Positions 13,054-27,977 of a stretch of DNA of 64,000 nucleotides are shown one piece after another; the stretch's first letter is position 1, and each line of letters starts with the position of its first letter. The stretch lies in NCBI GenBank assembly GCA_036897445.1, contig JAYMTL010000105.1, positions 1-64,000 on the forward strand. Reading direction: 5' to 3'. This DNA is from Pelargonium tetragonum. Its lineage: Eukaryota; Streptophyta; Magnoliopsida; Geraniales; Geraniaceae. The position numbers and the translations under genes are program-made. Below the pieces are notes generated by a model that did not search any database, had not been told where the DNA came from, and was given only the letters and a program-made list of their open reading frames with translations.

Positions 13054-15398
13054 AGGCATAAGACCCCTTAAGTTTACGACTTAATACCTTGTTAGTAAAA
13101 ACCTGTCATTATAATTTCCAGGATCGGTATAAAAAAGGGCTCCCTCTATCTTTCGTTGACCAAAATGAAACGGACTCTCAATAAAAAAGGAGTCCTTGTA
13201 GAATTCTATTTTATGGTACAAAAAAGCTTTGCCAAACCTTAGAAAGAACTCGGTTTCTGTTATAGTTCCTAAAAAGGAGATCCTTAGATAGAACCTTTTC
13301 TGCAGCCCAAATTGAATATTCACTTGAATCTGAGACCTTAGAAGAATCGCTTTAACTGTTAACTGCGGGTTCCGGGTTTTTAATACCACCTATCCAGCGA
13401 CTTTTGCAGAGTAAAGTATCTAGATCTAGAATGAAAAAGGAGAATACTCTGCCTTAATAACTACTACTTATGCTTCCTGTATACAGCTGGGGGTTTACCC
13501 CTAATTAAGACTTAACTGGAAATACCCAAGACTAGCACCAAACTCCTCTAAAGGAACCCTTTTTATTTAACTTTGCTTTCTTTACTTTATAGATCCAAAT
13601 ATCTTTCTTTCTAGTTTCTAGACTTAGCTCTTTTTCTTAGTTAACTGGAACTAGTAAAAAGCTGAAGCTTGTTTTTAATCTTCTAAAAGATTTAACAGGG
13701 CTTCGTATAGTCATATCATCTACATATTTCCTAGGATTGCCTTTTCTTGCAAGAACCTAATCTCGGGTATTGCCAATCTCAAGGAAGAAAAACTTGCACG
13801 CGTATTGCTAAAGTTCCAAAGAATATTATTGACTCGAAAACCCAACTTTTATAAATTGGGGTAGTTGCGTAGGAGATGGCTTAGAATTTTCAATTACGGG
13901 AGTCTTTAGGGGTTACCTTTCCAGTAATATCTTTCCTTGACAAGGACTAGGTTAGGTATAAAGTTTAAGGGAAGCTGTTAGTACAATCTTACTTTTTTTG
14001 ATGAAGCTTTAGTTTTGGGTTTTCGTTATAAGATCAGAAGGCTTTTTTCAAAAATTTCTAGAAGATCTATGGAATGTGTGGAATGAAAGACCCTAATAAA
14101 AGGAGAAGTCTACTCTAGCTTTGTTTTTATAGTGTATATAGTGACGCCCTATGAACCCGCGAAATTTCTACTTACTTTATAGCTTTAGAAGGATAGTTAG
14201 AAAAACTACGGGCCCTTCTGTTATATTCAAGAGGCCCACCTATATCAAGATTGCGGACTCGAAAAACCCTTGACATCCTGGTAAATAAGGAGTTTTTTTG
14301 AATTCAATAGCCTATAATAGAAAATAACTCGTTCCTAACTAGAGAAAGAAAACTTCTATCTATCTAACTAAGCGATTTCATGAAACCCGTTTCCTTTAGA
14401 AACTACCAGCTTACTTTGCTTTATTGTAAGGCTTTCCTTACCGACTTTCGATGGCATCTTACTTCAATTTTTAATAAGAGTAAAGACTAGTTAGTATACT
14501 CTTTTTCTTTCTAAAAGGGGAGCCCTTAAGAGCTTCTATTTTTTACTTTAAGTTAATGGCAAGTAAACCCTGCTGTCTTGTAACGGATAAAGGCAAGGTA
14601 TAAAAAAAGGATTTTCCGGGCCGGTCTTTATAAATTTAGTATTATTCCTAACCTAAGCCTTAGAAGAGTGGTTCCTGTTTTAACTTTTTCTTCTGCTCCC
14701 ACTCACCTGACAAGAAAGTCCGACCGAAGAAAAAATTGAAATATATTCGATAGTGTACAAGGAACTCTTCCATAGGGCATTCTTAATGAATTTACCGGCA
14801 GTCCTCCATTTAAGCTCATTGAGAGAGACTCCTAGTTTTGATCCGTTGCTAAGTTTCATAGATTTAGTAGATTTACAGCTCAAGCCGGGAGTTAATTCTA
14901 TAGCTCCCTTTAAATAACACAAGAAAACAAGTTCTCTTAGTAGATACCTAAAAAAGAGCTTCAAATATATCTTGAAAAATACTAATTAATATGTCATAAG
15001 TTTTTTATATTAATAACGCACAGTGCTCAAACCCATGTTTACTGGATTAAAGCATCCTTTGAAAGATCTTTCGTAGAAAATAATATAGGGAAACCCTTTA
15101 ATATTATTTTGAATTTAAGAGCCCCTAAGTTTAAGAAAAACTCTATTAGGAGGCCTTCTCCTATTCATTTTTAGGGTCTTAAGAAAGATATATACGACAT
15201 TTCTTTTTATTACTAGATTTCCTAGTAAGAACCGCAAGGTAGCTACGCTTAGTATTCAATATTGTCCCTATAACTAAAATTAATGCACTTTGGCTCACAA
15301 CCTTTTAATAGGAAAGAATGAGTCCTCTGTCACTTTCTTTAAGAGTAAAATAAGTGCAGTTATCTAATTTCTAAGGATTCTCTTTTTCAGGGCTTTCA

Positions 15399-15417
15399 GT
15401 TAACCTTTTAGGTTAAC
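15399..15417. repeat. Perfect hairpin GTTAACCT-TTT-AGGTTAAC
   Basis: Eight-base arms, each containing a GTTAAC (HpaI-type) palindrome, surround the loop TTT. No neighbouring gene or T-run suggests a terminator. Confidence 0.45.
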
Positions 15418-18159
15418 CTCTGCTACAGAAAGTACAACCTTTCAAGAGAGTTTTAAAGGCTTTTAGAGCTTCTTAAGCTAAACCCCGCTTACGGACACTT
15501 TTCCTATAACTGATTTCAATTTAGCAACCTAGAAGCCTACTTTGTAAATTTCCTGGGAACTGACCCATCCTAGTCAAGACTTAACAACGCATACACAATA
15601 CAAAAGCTTTTCGAAAATTTATATTCTTGCTCAAGTACAGATTTCCTGTAAGCTTGTTGACTAACACTTTTTTATTGCCTCGTTTGCAATTCAATTTTAG
15701 AAGTTTCCTGATCCTTAGTATATTTATATAGAAGGTCCTCCTGTGTTTCCTTTACTCGTTTTACGTACTTAAGAGCACTCTGTTAAAACTGTATAGAAGT
15801 AGGATCAAAGGGGGCTTTTCTGGAATTCCATTACGCGGTAACTAGTTTCTTTTGTATAAGTTTAAAAAAATGTACTTGGATTACACAGGAAAGCTAGTCA
15901 ATTTCTTGTATATTAGTTGAAAGTATACCCGTAAAAAAGCTAGCAGGTATATACTTACTCATGGATACGGCTCTATAAAGGATGCCTCGATACTATATTA
16001 CTTAAAAAAGGGTCGGAGCTCCTGGATTTTGATTTTTTTGAAGTTGCTTTGAAAGAAAGTTATGTTCCTAATGGGGTCCGGGCAATCCCCTTAATAAACA
16101 GTGGGTTTTTTCAACCTTAAGTTTTGTCCATTCTGGGTTTTGGCACAAGGAGTTCTGTAATACTTATAAAAAATTAGGGATTCTTACTAGAAACCTAATT
16201 TTCGTACAAAAGGATATAAAGGACTCAAAATTCGGTTTCTTTTCTACTTCAAAATGGGTAAAGGGTAAATAAAATTGAAACTGTTACCTCGAAGGCAGTG
16301 CTTAGTTCTAATAAATCTCTAGTAATCCTAGCATACTCTTTTATTTAAACCTGCTTGTTTAAAGGTATTGTAAATAAGGAAGCATTTTACGAAAAAAATT
16401 TCAGCCCGCGAAGTTTAAAAAAATGGGCTGGGGTTTTCCGAGCTTGGGCGCACTTTCCTTATCAAATTCATTTTCAACCTTGAATATTTGCGAGAGCTGC
16501 CTTTACTATAAACGCATCGAAGCACTCTTAAATCTATGATTTGTGAGGGAATTCTTATACTGGTATACTGGCCCAGGTTTTGTTTTTGCCTATTGCTTTG
16601 TAAAAATGTATATAGATGCTTTAGCTTTTTCAGGTTATTAGACTCTTATTTCAAAAATCTTTCGATACTTTATGTACTTTTATATGATCTCGGTTTTCAA
16701 GGGGTTATCTGAAAGACAACCTAACTGAGTGTACTTGAAAAACTGTAACTAAACTAAAATCACTCTTGAGTATAATTCGATTGTACAAGGGAGTAAGACT
16801 ATTGTTTTGTCTGGCTTTCTGGGACAAGACTCTTGTACTTTTTTTTTTAAGGGGATATACTATTATAAGTTGTAAGCAACTAAAAAGTACTATTATATGG
16901 CGTATACCTTTTTTATAATACAAATACACGAAGCTTCTGAAAATACTAAGCAAGGAGTCTCTGGCATTTTAAAAAAGGCAATCCCGTAACCAAGAACTTA
17001 ACGTTCGTAAACCTCAGTACAGAGTCAGATTTCCTATAAATTACATTATTAACACCTAAGGGGCCCCAATCCCAGATTATTAAGGTCTTGGATATTCCCT
17101 ATTCGAATTGAGTCTTCTAACTAACAAGTGAATTAAGAATTAAGCATAGTTATAGGAATTTATCTTACATTTTCGTTTCTCAAAAACTCAAATTAGCTTT
17201 CTTCATAAGTTTCCCTTCTGCAAAAACTACCTACGCGGCTCTTTTCAGACCTCCTTACTTTTTACTAATACTAAGTACAGACTTGGCTTTAGTTTATGTT
17301 AATTCCCGAGCCAACTCTTCTATTAGGTTTTCCTTTTGACTTATACATTTGTACTGAATTCTTTATTTTCTTATAGTAGGTGCATAAAGGGCTTTAGCTT
17401 TACTCATTTATCTAAACTGCTAGCTAAAATAACTTAAGTTAAACGCGAGTCCCTGACTTAGTAAAATAAAAAAAAGTTTTAAGAAATTTAAAGGTATAAC
17501 CTTTGTTACTTTTATGTATAAGGTGTCGAAAACTATCGAAGGGTTTGCAAGATAAGGGGAGAGATTCCCAGACAAAATTTATTTAAGAAAGACCCTTGTT
17601 TTATAAACCCCCGGAATAGCTCTTTAAGATCTTAATAGAACTGACCTAGCTTTTCCTAGCTATAAAGTCTTTAAATTCTAGAACTGAAATAAAGAGGAGG
17701 ATAACCTTCCGCCGAAGAAGGGATTAAATTTAAGTGCTCCTTTAGTTTTTAGTACCTTTCTAAAAGCGAAAACTTGAAACCTCTACCTTTATATTCATTC
17801 TCATCTCAAGTTTTTACCCGCAGGGATCTTGGAAATTTTATCGGGAAATCCTTTTTACAATAAATTCGAATTCTCCGTTGGCTGACCCATACCCATATTA
17901 TAGAAAGTATTCCCGCTGTTATTCTAGTCCTCTAAGAAATAAAGATTTATACTTTTTCACGTGCATTTTTTCAAGAGTGAGTTAGTTATTATAAAGGCCT
18001 CCCCCTAAAAGGAAGAGAGATCCAGCGCACATTTTCAAATTTCTTATTTACATAACTATCTAACTATAAGGACTCTATGGATACATTACAAGACCTATCA
18101 TATCTAATATAAGAAATTTCTTTTAGCTACAACTATCTAGAAGCTTTGACAGGAAAGAC

Positions 18160-18560
18160 GGTAGGTATAGGCAAGAGGAGGACTCCAATCTCCAATAAGA
18201 GTAGAGTTGTAGCTCCTAATCTTTCTAAAGGATGCCGAGTAAGTATAGAGGTTTAAGAAAGAAGAAGACGCTGGTGGGTGTTATAGTGTAAGCGGATTTT
18301 AAACTACTAGTAACAAGAACCTCCTTCGGATGCCTCCAGTCGGAAACAATATTATGTCTCTTACTATTCTCTACTCTATATACTTTTAAGGCTCTTTCCT
18401 CTATATAGTAAGCTTTAAAGGGAGATACCTTAACAACTAATCTATTAAACTCTATTACATTATTAATAAATAAGAAACTAAATAAATACTAATAACTATA
18501 AGAATAATAATAAAACTACAAAAAGAAACAAGTCATTAACAAAGAAGCTTTTGGGTATTC
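18160..18560. other. Compositional island with a G-poor, A-rich strand
   Basis: The first half is purine-rich on the plus strand (GAGGAG, AAGAAGAAG words). The second half (18441-18540) has only 4 G and about 12 C in 100 bases, with many TAATAA words. No open frame and no promoter-like or tRNA-like element is visible. The strand asymmetry, not the AT content, is what distinguishes it. Confidence 0.4.
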
Positions 18561-18912
18561 CCGTAGTAAGTATTCGTTAAAGACTTAAGTTATAAAGGGT
18601 CTTTCGACATAAAGAGGGTTCCTTCTAGTTTCTATATTCCGAGTTTCTTAAATTCCATATCAAATAACTTGGCTGAATTAAGGATTTGCGTCTCCTTTGC
18701 GTACTTAAAGCTCCAATTTCCGCGAATCAGGGGATAAATTACCGTCCTATACTCTTCCCTTGCGGGGTATCCCAAGGCCTGTCTCACTTTTCTCGGGTCA
18801 TCCTTTCGTTGCGCTAGTAAATCCATTGAGCGCTTAAGTGGAACTCCCCGCGGAGAAACTAAAAAGGTGTATAAAAAGGATAATAAGTCTACCATAGCAA
18901 GGTTTAGAATTG

Positions 18913-18933
18913 AAAGGGCGGGTTGCCCCCTTT
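18913..18933. repeat. GC-rich imperfect hairpin AAAGGG...CCCTTT
   Basis: Outer arms AAAGGG and CCCTTT pair fully. The interior CGGGTTGCC can add two GG/CC pairs with a bulged C. It stands out as a G/C cluster in AT-rich DNA. Confidence 0.35.
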
Positions 18934-21111
18934 ATTTAGTAGTGTCCTTAAACTGACCAGTCCAAGAAGAAATCCAGAAGGCTTCCTTATAACTTTGCCA
19001 AGAATTTACTAATCAGCATTATGAAATTAATTGAATTACCTTAGGTTTTTTGGGACTCCGGTAAATAAATCAAACCTTTTGCACGCAAATATAGATTTTC
19101 GAAAAAGAACTTAGAGGTTTTTGCAGTATTCCCTCTTACTTTATCCGCAAGTATGCTTAATTGAGAATAGAATATGTTGCTTTCATCGGTCAAGGCCCTG
19201 CCTATTACTCAATAACGGGTTTCTGAATAACTTTGATAGGCGATAGTGCGTTATTGTTTTTAATGCCAAGGTTACTAGAACTGTCTTGTACTAAATTTCC
19301 GGTGCCCCCTCCCTAATTTCAATTTCAGCACCTTTTATCCGTAAAGTTTAGCTCTTATTTCTGCGTGGAGGCCCCGTACTTAAAAGAATTTCTCCTAACA
19401 AAAGAGCGTTAACAAAAATCAAACTTATTTGGAAAATCCAGAATGAAATTTCTAACCTCGTGCTGCTATAACATATACATACGAAAACCTATCGAGAAAG
19501 GTGAGGCAAGCCTTAAATCTCTTCAATTCTTTACATTTAAGAATACATAGGAAACAAAGTTCTGTAACAATCGACTCGTATATCTAATCTAAACAAAAGA
19601 AGTCCCTCTTTAAGTTTTCAGTGCAACTAGGCGTAGAGTACTCCCGTAAGTAAAGTAAATAAAGGTGGAATTTTGGAGCTTTTCGTAACTAAAAAATATT
19701 CATAAAAGCGCTTAACTCTTTTAGAAAAGATAACGTACTGGGTAATTTCCTTTTTATAACTTCTTAAGGAGAAGTATTATATAAGCCAACGACTCCTCCT
19801 TTTTCTATGTATAAAGTACAAAGACTTTCTTGCGCAAGGTACAGGGTAAATGGCTTTTTTGTACTTAGATTTTCTTTTATTTAGGAAAAAAGGGGCTCCC
19901 GAGTACAGAGAATTCGGTGGTAGTTATCTGCTTTTTAAGAAGCAAGAGTTTAAATCTCAAAGCTACTCTAATCTAACCTACCTGTTAATGCGAATTCCTA
20001 ACACAAAATATGAGTAACCCAAGTGTCCCTTGACAAGTGATGTTATACAAAAAGAACTCGTAGAAATCCAAAAGGAACGAAAAACATAAGGAAAATCTAG
20101 GATTCTCAAAGTAGGATTTTTTTTTGAATAAAACAAGTGAGTATAAATGTCTTGTTCTAAAGCATAACGAAGAAAATTTATCTAGGATAACTCGAGCGGG
20201 CTTTTCAGGATCTCGTGCAGTAAAATATCCATAAAATATACCTTCCCTTTTAGTTTAGGCTTCCTTACTTTCTCGAAAAAGTCAAATCTTGTCTGTGCAT
20301 AATTATTAAAGGCCCGTCCAATTTCTTTGTTTTAGAACAATCTAAAATCTTATCCAGTAAGATTAAACCCTTTAAATCTCTAACTTAAACCTATTAAATA
20401 TTTGTTGAACGGGTCATCCTAGCTTATTCCTCGGTATCTGTAATACCAAAAAGTCTCGAGACGGCGTACCTTTATTACTACCTTGCACTTGTGTACTCTA
20501 ACATAAGAAACAGAAGAGCGGCCCAATCTCCTATTTAACCTCTGAAATTTTATTATGAATGAAACTGTCTTGTAAAAAATTGGATAAAAGTAAAATACAG
20601 GAACTTCCTGCGGGACATTTCTATCTACATCTAGGATGTGATTTATATATCCGTGTTTATATCTTATTAGGACCTTGCTAATTTTTTTGTTCGTTCTCTA
20701 TTTTGTTTGATTTTGAAACCGGACTTACAAGGGTTTTCCTTAGGCGGAGGTAATAGGCATTCTGCTCCAATAACTTTCTAAGGGAAATACCCCTCAATAT
20801 GTTTCATTTAGTTTTTGCTACTAAAAACTGGGTAAAGTATAAAGTATAATACATAGCACGGAGACGTTAAGGGGTTCTAAGAGGAGGTTGAGATAAGCTT
20901 TTTTTTTTGAAACAGCTTGCTCGGCAGCATTGTATAATGTTCCTTTTATGAAGTTTAGTATCCAGAAAAGCGCGGTAAGAAAATAACTATCTCCGATATA
21001 GAAAAAGGAAAACTGGTGGCTGAAAAGGATATCCTCCCGGGCCTAGTTACTAAGGATCTCATCCAAATTGCTATGTCGGGTAATATCGAAAAAGATTAAA
21101 GTAATGATAAG

Positions 21112-21130
21112 TTTACTATTATATAGTAAA
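21112..21130. repeat. Perfect hairpin TTTACTAT-TAT-ATAGTAAA
   Basis: Eight-base AT-rich arms with a three-base loop. It is exact but weak, and has no gene nearby. Confidence 0.4.
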
Positions 21131-22240
21131 AGCACTCATAAAAGGACCTAATTTCTGGTAATTTTCAAACTAAACTTGCACCCAGGGTTAAGGGATCACT
21201 GAGGAAAAGGCAGATATTGACCCTTACTACGAGCACAATTTAATTATAAAGCAAGTGGTCATTTAAAAATATTAAAAATAACTGAAGTTAATTATGAACT
21301 TCTAAAAGTGGCGGTAGTTAACTATTTTTACAGGAATACGTTAGAAAGGAGAATCTCAAGTTTTTCGGTCTGGGTAGCCAACAAGCGATTCTTTTTTTGT
21401 AGTATAGAAAGTTTAAGCCTAGATTTTAAAATTCACACTTTTTAGTAGTTTACCATTTATCAATACAATTCTGTAAGATTTTAGGGATTCCTATTAAGAC
21501 ATACCGGCCCCCGAAGTGTACCCGGCTAAAGTGCTTTTTCATTTTTTGTATCCGACTACTTCTAATATTCGGGATAAAAAATCTCATGTGAAACAAGCTT
21601 TATGTCTCCCACTGTCTAGTGTCAATAGGCTTGAGGAAGTCCTCTTTATTTATAGGGTTACCTAATTTTTTCTTAAAACAAAAAAAAATCTTAAACTTAA
21701 GAATTACTCGCATACAAACGTCCAAAAAGAAGGGACCTAAAATCCCTTGGGATCCTCACTTTTAAACTAGAAGTCAATAACAAAGAACAGCTCAAAACTA
21801 GCAAACACTCGGACTCATTCCCTAGAAAAAAAAGGACTCTTCTATATTCTCTATATAGGATAAAAGGTCAAAAAAAGAAGGAAAATAAGACAGAAAGTAA
21901 TCTCGAGTACTTAATATAAAACGCTTAAGTTCGCTTTCTAGTGTTCTTTAAATGTATGTCCACTAGAAGCGCAGGTTAAAACTTAATATGATATTAGGCT
22001 GACTCTACAACTTAAATAAATCACAGGGGAGCCCTTAATTACCAAGAAGTGGTTTCTTATTATAAAAGTTGAGAAGGAAAGAATGATAAAAAAATATGCT
22101 ATTCCAAACACCCTTTAAAACCTTAGTCTTTGTAGAGTCAACTAAGTGTATACTACTTTACTTTATTGGTAGCTCCTTAGATTCTATCTTATTTGTGCCG
22201 AAAGCTAATTTGTCAGAGTGAAAAGAGTTTCTCTCTTCTA

Positions 22241-22260
22241 TTAAGTATTATTAAGTATTA
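22241..22260. repeat. Perfect tandem duplication of TTAAGTATTA
   Basis: Two exact adjacent 10-base copies. Two or three such events are expected by chance in 64 kb if all short periods are allowed. Confidence 0.45.
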
Positions 22261-25200
22261 AAAGTTCTATCTCTTACTACAAGGGATTCTTATACAAAGA
22301 CTTTTGCTAGTAAGAAAAAAATAATGGAACTAAAAAAAGGTAGAGTTTTTCTTTCGAGTTTTGAAATGAGTAAAAGTCTTAACAAATTAGGAATAATAAA
22401 AGTTACCTTAATTATGATATCCCCAAGTAAGGAACCCTCTAATTTACTATGCAGTTTCGTTTTCCTAATTTAAGTACTTCCTCCATTCTTTCTTTTAAAT
22501 ATCCATCTAAAGTTTTCCTAGTCTATATTTTCAGGATAAGGCAACCCTTAACATATGAATTTTGACTCTATAAAGGTGTTAACAGCTAACACTTCCCTTA
22601 CCTTAAACAAGCAAAGCAAACTAAACCTCAAGAATTTACCGCTAAGTTCAAGATGTATATCAAATACAAAAAGAAGCTTATTAACCAGTTTACTTTTAAA
22701 AATGTAACTACTAATACTAAAGTCAAGCGATCTGTTAAATGAAGTTAACAAGACTCTGTTAGCAAAGACTATAAGTAAAGTAAAACCAAATGAGTTAGGC
22801 TCTAAAAAGCCCGGGTATATTATTAAGTACTGCAATAAGAGTCCCCCAAAAAACTAGCCATGTTTTCCCTAGTTCTTTTTTGCGGGGTGCTTTAACCTTA
22901 GGTTAATGGGAGAAGATTGGAAACTCTAGGTTTGTGTTTAATACCCTGAAGGATCAATGAAAAAAGCAAGATTTTTGTAATGAACTTTGTAGAAAGATAT
23001 TTTACTATTTACCTAAGTTGATAGAATCCTAGAGGAAATAGAGTTGATATCTTCAGTTTACTAGGAAAGAGACCCCTCGCTTTACCCCGGACTTGGGAAA
23101 GAAGAGTATAATCTTTTTGGATTATATGTACTAAACAGCTTAGAGGGATTGCTGCTTACAAAAGAATGGGACCTCCGTTAATTTGGAGGATCGCTTGCAC
23201 CATTAGACTTCTTTTTCGAAAAAGGCAATATAACTATATACTACTCTACCATCAAATTCTTTTTATTGAGCTACTACAAAAAAGGGATCCCATATTAAAG
23301 GGTAAATCCGGTACAAATTTCTTTTTTATGAATAAACTTAGAAGTCTAATCTTAGCTTTGCCTACTTTACATAAAAGTCTATATTCTGTTCCTTTAACAG
23401 GTTATCGTGTAGGATATTATATCGCAGTACCTTATTAAATACTCGTTTTGTTCTGACAGGCACAATTCTTTAATGGCTGCTCTTACTAAAAGATATCCCC
23501 TACAATTCGTGGGTTATCTTATTTCCACGCTTTGTAAAAAGGGTATCTATTCGTATAAGAGCAACATCTAGATAGAGATTCAAAATACCCAAATTGGTAT
23601 TTTACAAGGATTAATAGGCTGTAGAGTGAAATCACTTATATAGAACACAAAGATGTCTTAACTATGTGAATTGTGTAAAACTGCCCTAAAGCAAGCTGTC
23701 GAGGACTTTAAAATTCTTTCGAAAGTCAAATATGACGACTTTTAATCAAATGTCAAAGGTTCAAGTCGCTTAATATCTGATTTTATAAATTAGTTTTAGT
23801 CTCTCCAGCTGCAGAAAATCCTGGGATATATAAAAGGAATCCCTCTACTTTACTAAAACTTTATCTTTACACCAGAACGAAGCGCTTAGGGCACGGGACT
23901 CTTTTGATACCGAAAGCATTCGTATTCTACTATATACATACTTGACTTGCCCCTTTATAATAGGTATTCCTAAAAATAGATATAAAACCAAGAAAACTTT
24001 TTATTAACTTAATGTGAAAAGGAGTCCTTTAGTCAAACCCTTTGTGTAAATTCTACTTAAAGAGGCCCTGAAGTTGTCGCTTATCTTGTAAAAAGATCCG
24101 TATATATATAGTCCGGTCCAGTAAAGCTCTTTTATCTGATGCGGCTTAAAAAGTTCTGTAAGACAACCCTTACCGACCGGGGTTAAAGAGAGTCTAACGC
24201 CAACAGCACTTCTTTTATGTGTAATATAGACCAAATTCCAAGTAATAGTGAGAAAATTTCCGATATACTGAAAATGAATGCAAGTTGAAACCCTATAAAA
24301 AAGTATGTGTCAAGAGTCCCCGGTAAGCAGCTCACTTTTACACAGAATTCCGAAATAGGGGTTAAGCTGGAAACTTGTATTTTTGTGATCGAAGTGAGAA
24401 AGCCCAAGTACTACTTTGGCAAGAATCTTGTCGACTAAAGAGAATACTAGAGTTTCCCGAGAGACATGTCTATTCTTTGAGTAAAAAGTTCCTTGTGACT
24501 TCTTCTTTTAATTGACCTAACAACTGGGCTGATAGAAACCATTCTAAGAACCAAGCTTCTCCTAAGAGATTAAAAGGGGCATGTCTCTTACCCTACAGAC
24601 ACAATTTCTTCTTATTTGCACCTACCTTCTCCAGAACTAGAGATTACTTCTTAACTTTCTAAAATATCTCTTTTCTTAGGAGCTGTAGTACTCTTTACTC
24701 AAAAATTATTAAGAAAGCTTTCTTTGAATGAAATAAGAAAGGAAACTCCTCCCTTTATTACTTATGAGTACCCCTAGGTATACCTTAGTACTAGAAAAAA
24801 CCCTCTGACTTTTAAATGCACTTTTTCTTGGGTTTTTAATAATATAACAGATTTAATAATACTTATTAAATTCTATAAACATATACAGCCTTTATTTATT
24901 CTTATTTAGCTTAGCAAGTAACATATAGCATACAAAAAGACTCCGTAAAAGTTGTTAAGGGAAAAAATAGGAGAGTCAAAACGCAATATCTCACAAATAA
25001 GTATGGATATTACTGATAAAAAGGTCATTTTCTTCAATTCTAAAAAGAATCTAGTCTATTTAAGCGATTCCTTTGAGTGTAAACTTTTGTAATATACAAA
25101 CCCTCCTAATTTGTTATACCTGAAGCCCTAAGGACTTTAAAATAGGATGGACCCCGCAAGCCTTTACACAGGCTCTCTAAAGAGCAAAAGTCAACAAAAC

Positions 25201-27963
25201 CAATAACAAAAGAAATCACGTTGCAATATTCTAGTTATCGAAACGGTACCGCTACCCTAAATGACTTTGATACTATAATAAAATAAAGTTCCTTTTTATG
25301 TACTTACTTTTGTAAAAGCTTTGCCTTAATCGGATCTATAATATAAAGGATCCCTCTTTTATTACAGACTATTCCTATAAAACCTTAATTCTCTATTGGC
25401 TATATATGACTATACTATTCTTAAAAATACCTACTACTTACGCTTGCTTAACGAGATCTAGCGACTAGAGGAAGAATGATTTACAGCAAACAAAGAACGC
25501 TACAAAGCGTGATAGACCTCATAAAGGATAAGGATTCTATAAATACACAACCTAAGATCCATATTTCAATAGTAAAGTAACTGTGCGAAGCTAATTGCAT
25601 TTTCCTCTTATACCAAGAGTGCCTAATGAACTCCGTATTCCGGACCCTAGGGTCCCATACGAATTAGAGTCTTAAACCGGGTGGATAGCTGAATTACTGT
25701 AATTTGCGCATAGCCGGAAAGAAAAGCTTTCTTCGTAAACTTGGTTATCTCTTTCAACGCAAGAATTCGTGTAACACGGAACAAAAAGGTTTTCATTTTT
25801 TGGGTATTCTATGCCCGAGCCGAGTAGTTGGCTTTTATTATTATATGGGGCAATCCTTGTCTAGAAGCGCTTGCTTAGTTTTTGACAGTATTATTCCAAT
25901 CAGTTTTGTCTATAAAGCCCACGGAGACCTTAATAAAGATATTGAGTTCAAAAAAACCTCTTTTCCGAGAATGCCCTATTCTAGAAATTAAAGCTAAATT
26001 TGATTAAATCTTTCGGAGTATGCTCCTTTTTATTGAAGAAGTGGTTCCTTAAGTTCATTAGATAAAAAGCAGTGTTATACGTAGGCCCTATCTTTATATT
26101 ACGTAGAATCGCTAAAGCTTAACTTGTTATCTTTTCAGACACGATTTCACAAAGGAGTTTACTAAAAAAAGGACTCCAACACGGCGGGCTTTTAGTCCAG
26201 TGCCCCCACAGTCTTAATATGATTTAGACCTGTTTAACCATTTTTAAGACTGCCTCAAAAAAGCCTTTTCTTAAAGTAACTGCAGCATTTAAAGAAAGAG
26301 ATATTATAAAAACTAACTTTGGGCAATACTTAGACCCAGGTCGAAAAAACTTTAATAGAGTTTGATTTTACGCTATTAAATAAGGAGTCGACATTAAAAA
26401 TTATAAAAGACGGAAATACTGTTATCATGAAGTTTCTTACTTAACAAAAGAGGGGCCCTTTTAGTAAGCCAAATTCCTTTTATTAAAAGCAGAGACTCCC
26501 CTTACAAGGTCCCGGTTTGAAGAAATTCATTTTTACAACTCAAGCAATGGTGCAATAAATGCTTAACTTTTTAGGGAAAACCTTCATTTTAGGCGCAAAT
26601 TATTTAAAGATTGGAGTTTCAAAATCCTGCCAACATAGCAAATACAGTATTCCCTCGGATCCTCGAGCACCTACTAACTTAACAGTCTAACTATAGGAAA
26701 TTTTCTTTTGTGAGCCTAAACCAAGAGCTTTGATTATACTCTTTTTCAGTAACCCCTTAACGCGGAGTTCCCGGATTTACGAGACAAAAGTAAGTTATTC
26801 CTAGTAATCTATCCTTTGTTCCTTCCTTTTACTTAAAGGTGAAAGGCTAGGCCCTTAAGAACAAGCAGACTATAGAGAAGGATAAATTCGAAGGGTGGTA
26901 CTTTTAGAAAATGTTGAAATGGCTTTTTTATTAGGTAATCCGCTCGAATCGTGACTAACCTCTTATGTATTACTTGCCAAAATTCTTATGAAATCCTTTT
27001 AATTAATAAGTTTAAAAGGGGTTCTTTGTAGTTTTGTACGCAATAAAAAGTTGAGTATTCCTGAAAGGGTGCTCTTAAAAAGGGTTCAAAATTGCTCCGT
27101 ATTTTGCCCCAATACTTTATTCTGTTTACTCGTAAATCTTAGTACTAAATCTAGCATTAAAAACTCAAGTAAACTCTATTCAATTTATTTGGACCCGCAG
27201 TAAATTACAAGGAACTCTCTCCTCGAGGCCCCTAAGCAAGGGATTTTTAGGCTAAACTTTAATGTTTTTACTCATGCTATAGCAGGACTTTGACTTCTCT
27301 ATATTTCCAGAAATCCATAGGGAGGTTCTAAAAAAAGGCCTATTTCTTGTTCCAAAGGTTTTTATCCATTAGTTACTTCCGATAGAATTAAGTTTTATAA
27401 CCAAGCTTCCATTTCCCCAAAATTACGGGTAAATCTCTATGAGCCCAGGTACTTTTTGCAGGAAGTATAAAAAAATATAGGAGTATAAGGACACCCAAAG
27501 GCCCTTTAATTCACAAAGAGAGCGGGGCAGAAGAAACCCTAAGAAGTCAATTAATCTGGAAAATCCGAATAGCCTAAGTATATGTCTGCAGCGCTTTGCA
27601 GAGTGTCATAATTTAATTATTAAGGGTTCTCCAAGAGTCAAAATTCCCAAATAGGTAGGTAATAATAGATAGTTCGATTTACAAGAATACACTTTTATTA
27701 AGGAGAGCCCTTATTGCTTCGGGTATCCTTAAGTTACATGTTTTTCAAGAATCCGGGCCTTTTTATTTATAGGGGCCTATTAAATTAAGTAGCCTCCTGA
27801 CTTTAAAAGTTTTTTAGTATAAAACAGGCTGTAGGTTTGACTTTATTAATAATCTTTCTAGAGAGTTTGCCCTTTAATATAGTAGAAGTCCTTTTCCCAG
27901 AAACAAAGCTTATTTTAATTACCTGTAATACTGTATAACATGGACCTACCTAAGGGACTCCTC

Positions 27964-27977
27964 AGTTGGTAACAACT
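27964..27977. repeat. Hairpin AGTTG-GTAA-CAACT with a GNRA-type loop
   Basis: Five-base perfect arms close a GTAA loop, which in RNA would be a GNRA tetraloop. Short stems of this size are common by chance; it is noted because of the loop and because the 27.95-28.10 kb stretch is slightly different in style. Confidence 0.25.

Larger units (their letters stand above)
6341..18159. other. No gene seen: AT-rich non-coding DNA
   Basis: Only the hairpins and palindromes at 7036, 10929, 11692, 12271 and 15399 and the tandem repeat at 13032 are worth marking. The longest open frame of the whole window (102 codons, minus strand, 13081-13389) lies here. It begins at GTG, has no ribosome-binding site and encodes a basic, low-acidic product with no motif, so it is judged a chance frame. 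Confidence 0.5.

Noticed and set aside
13081-13389. Longest standard-code frame, 102 codons, minus strand
   Set aside because: GTG start, no ribosome-binding site, no motif, a basic product, and a length expected by chance in this much DNA.
16839-16848. T10 run (also about T11 at 20889) as a possible terminator
   Set aside because: No stable hairpin directly upstream and no gene ending there.
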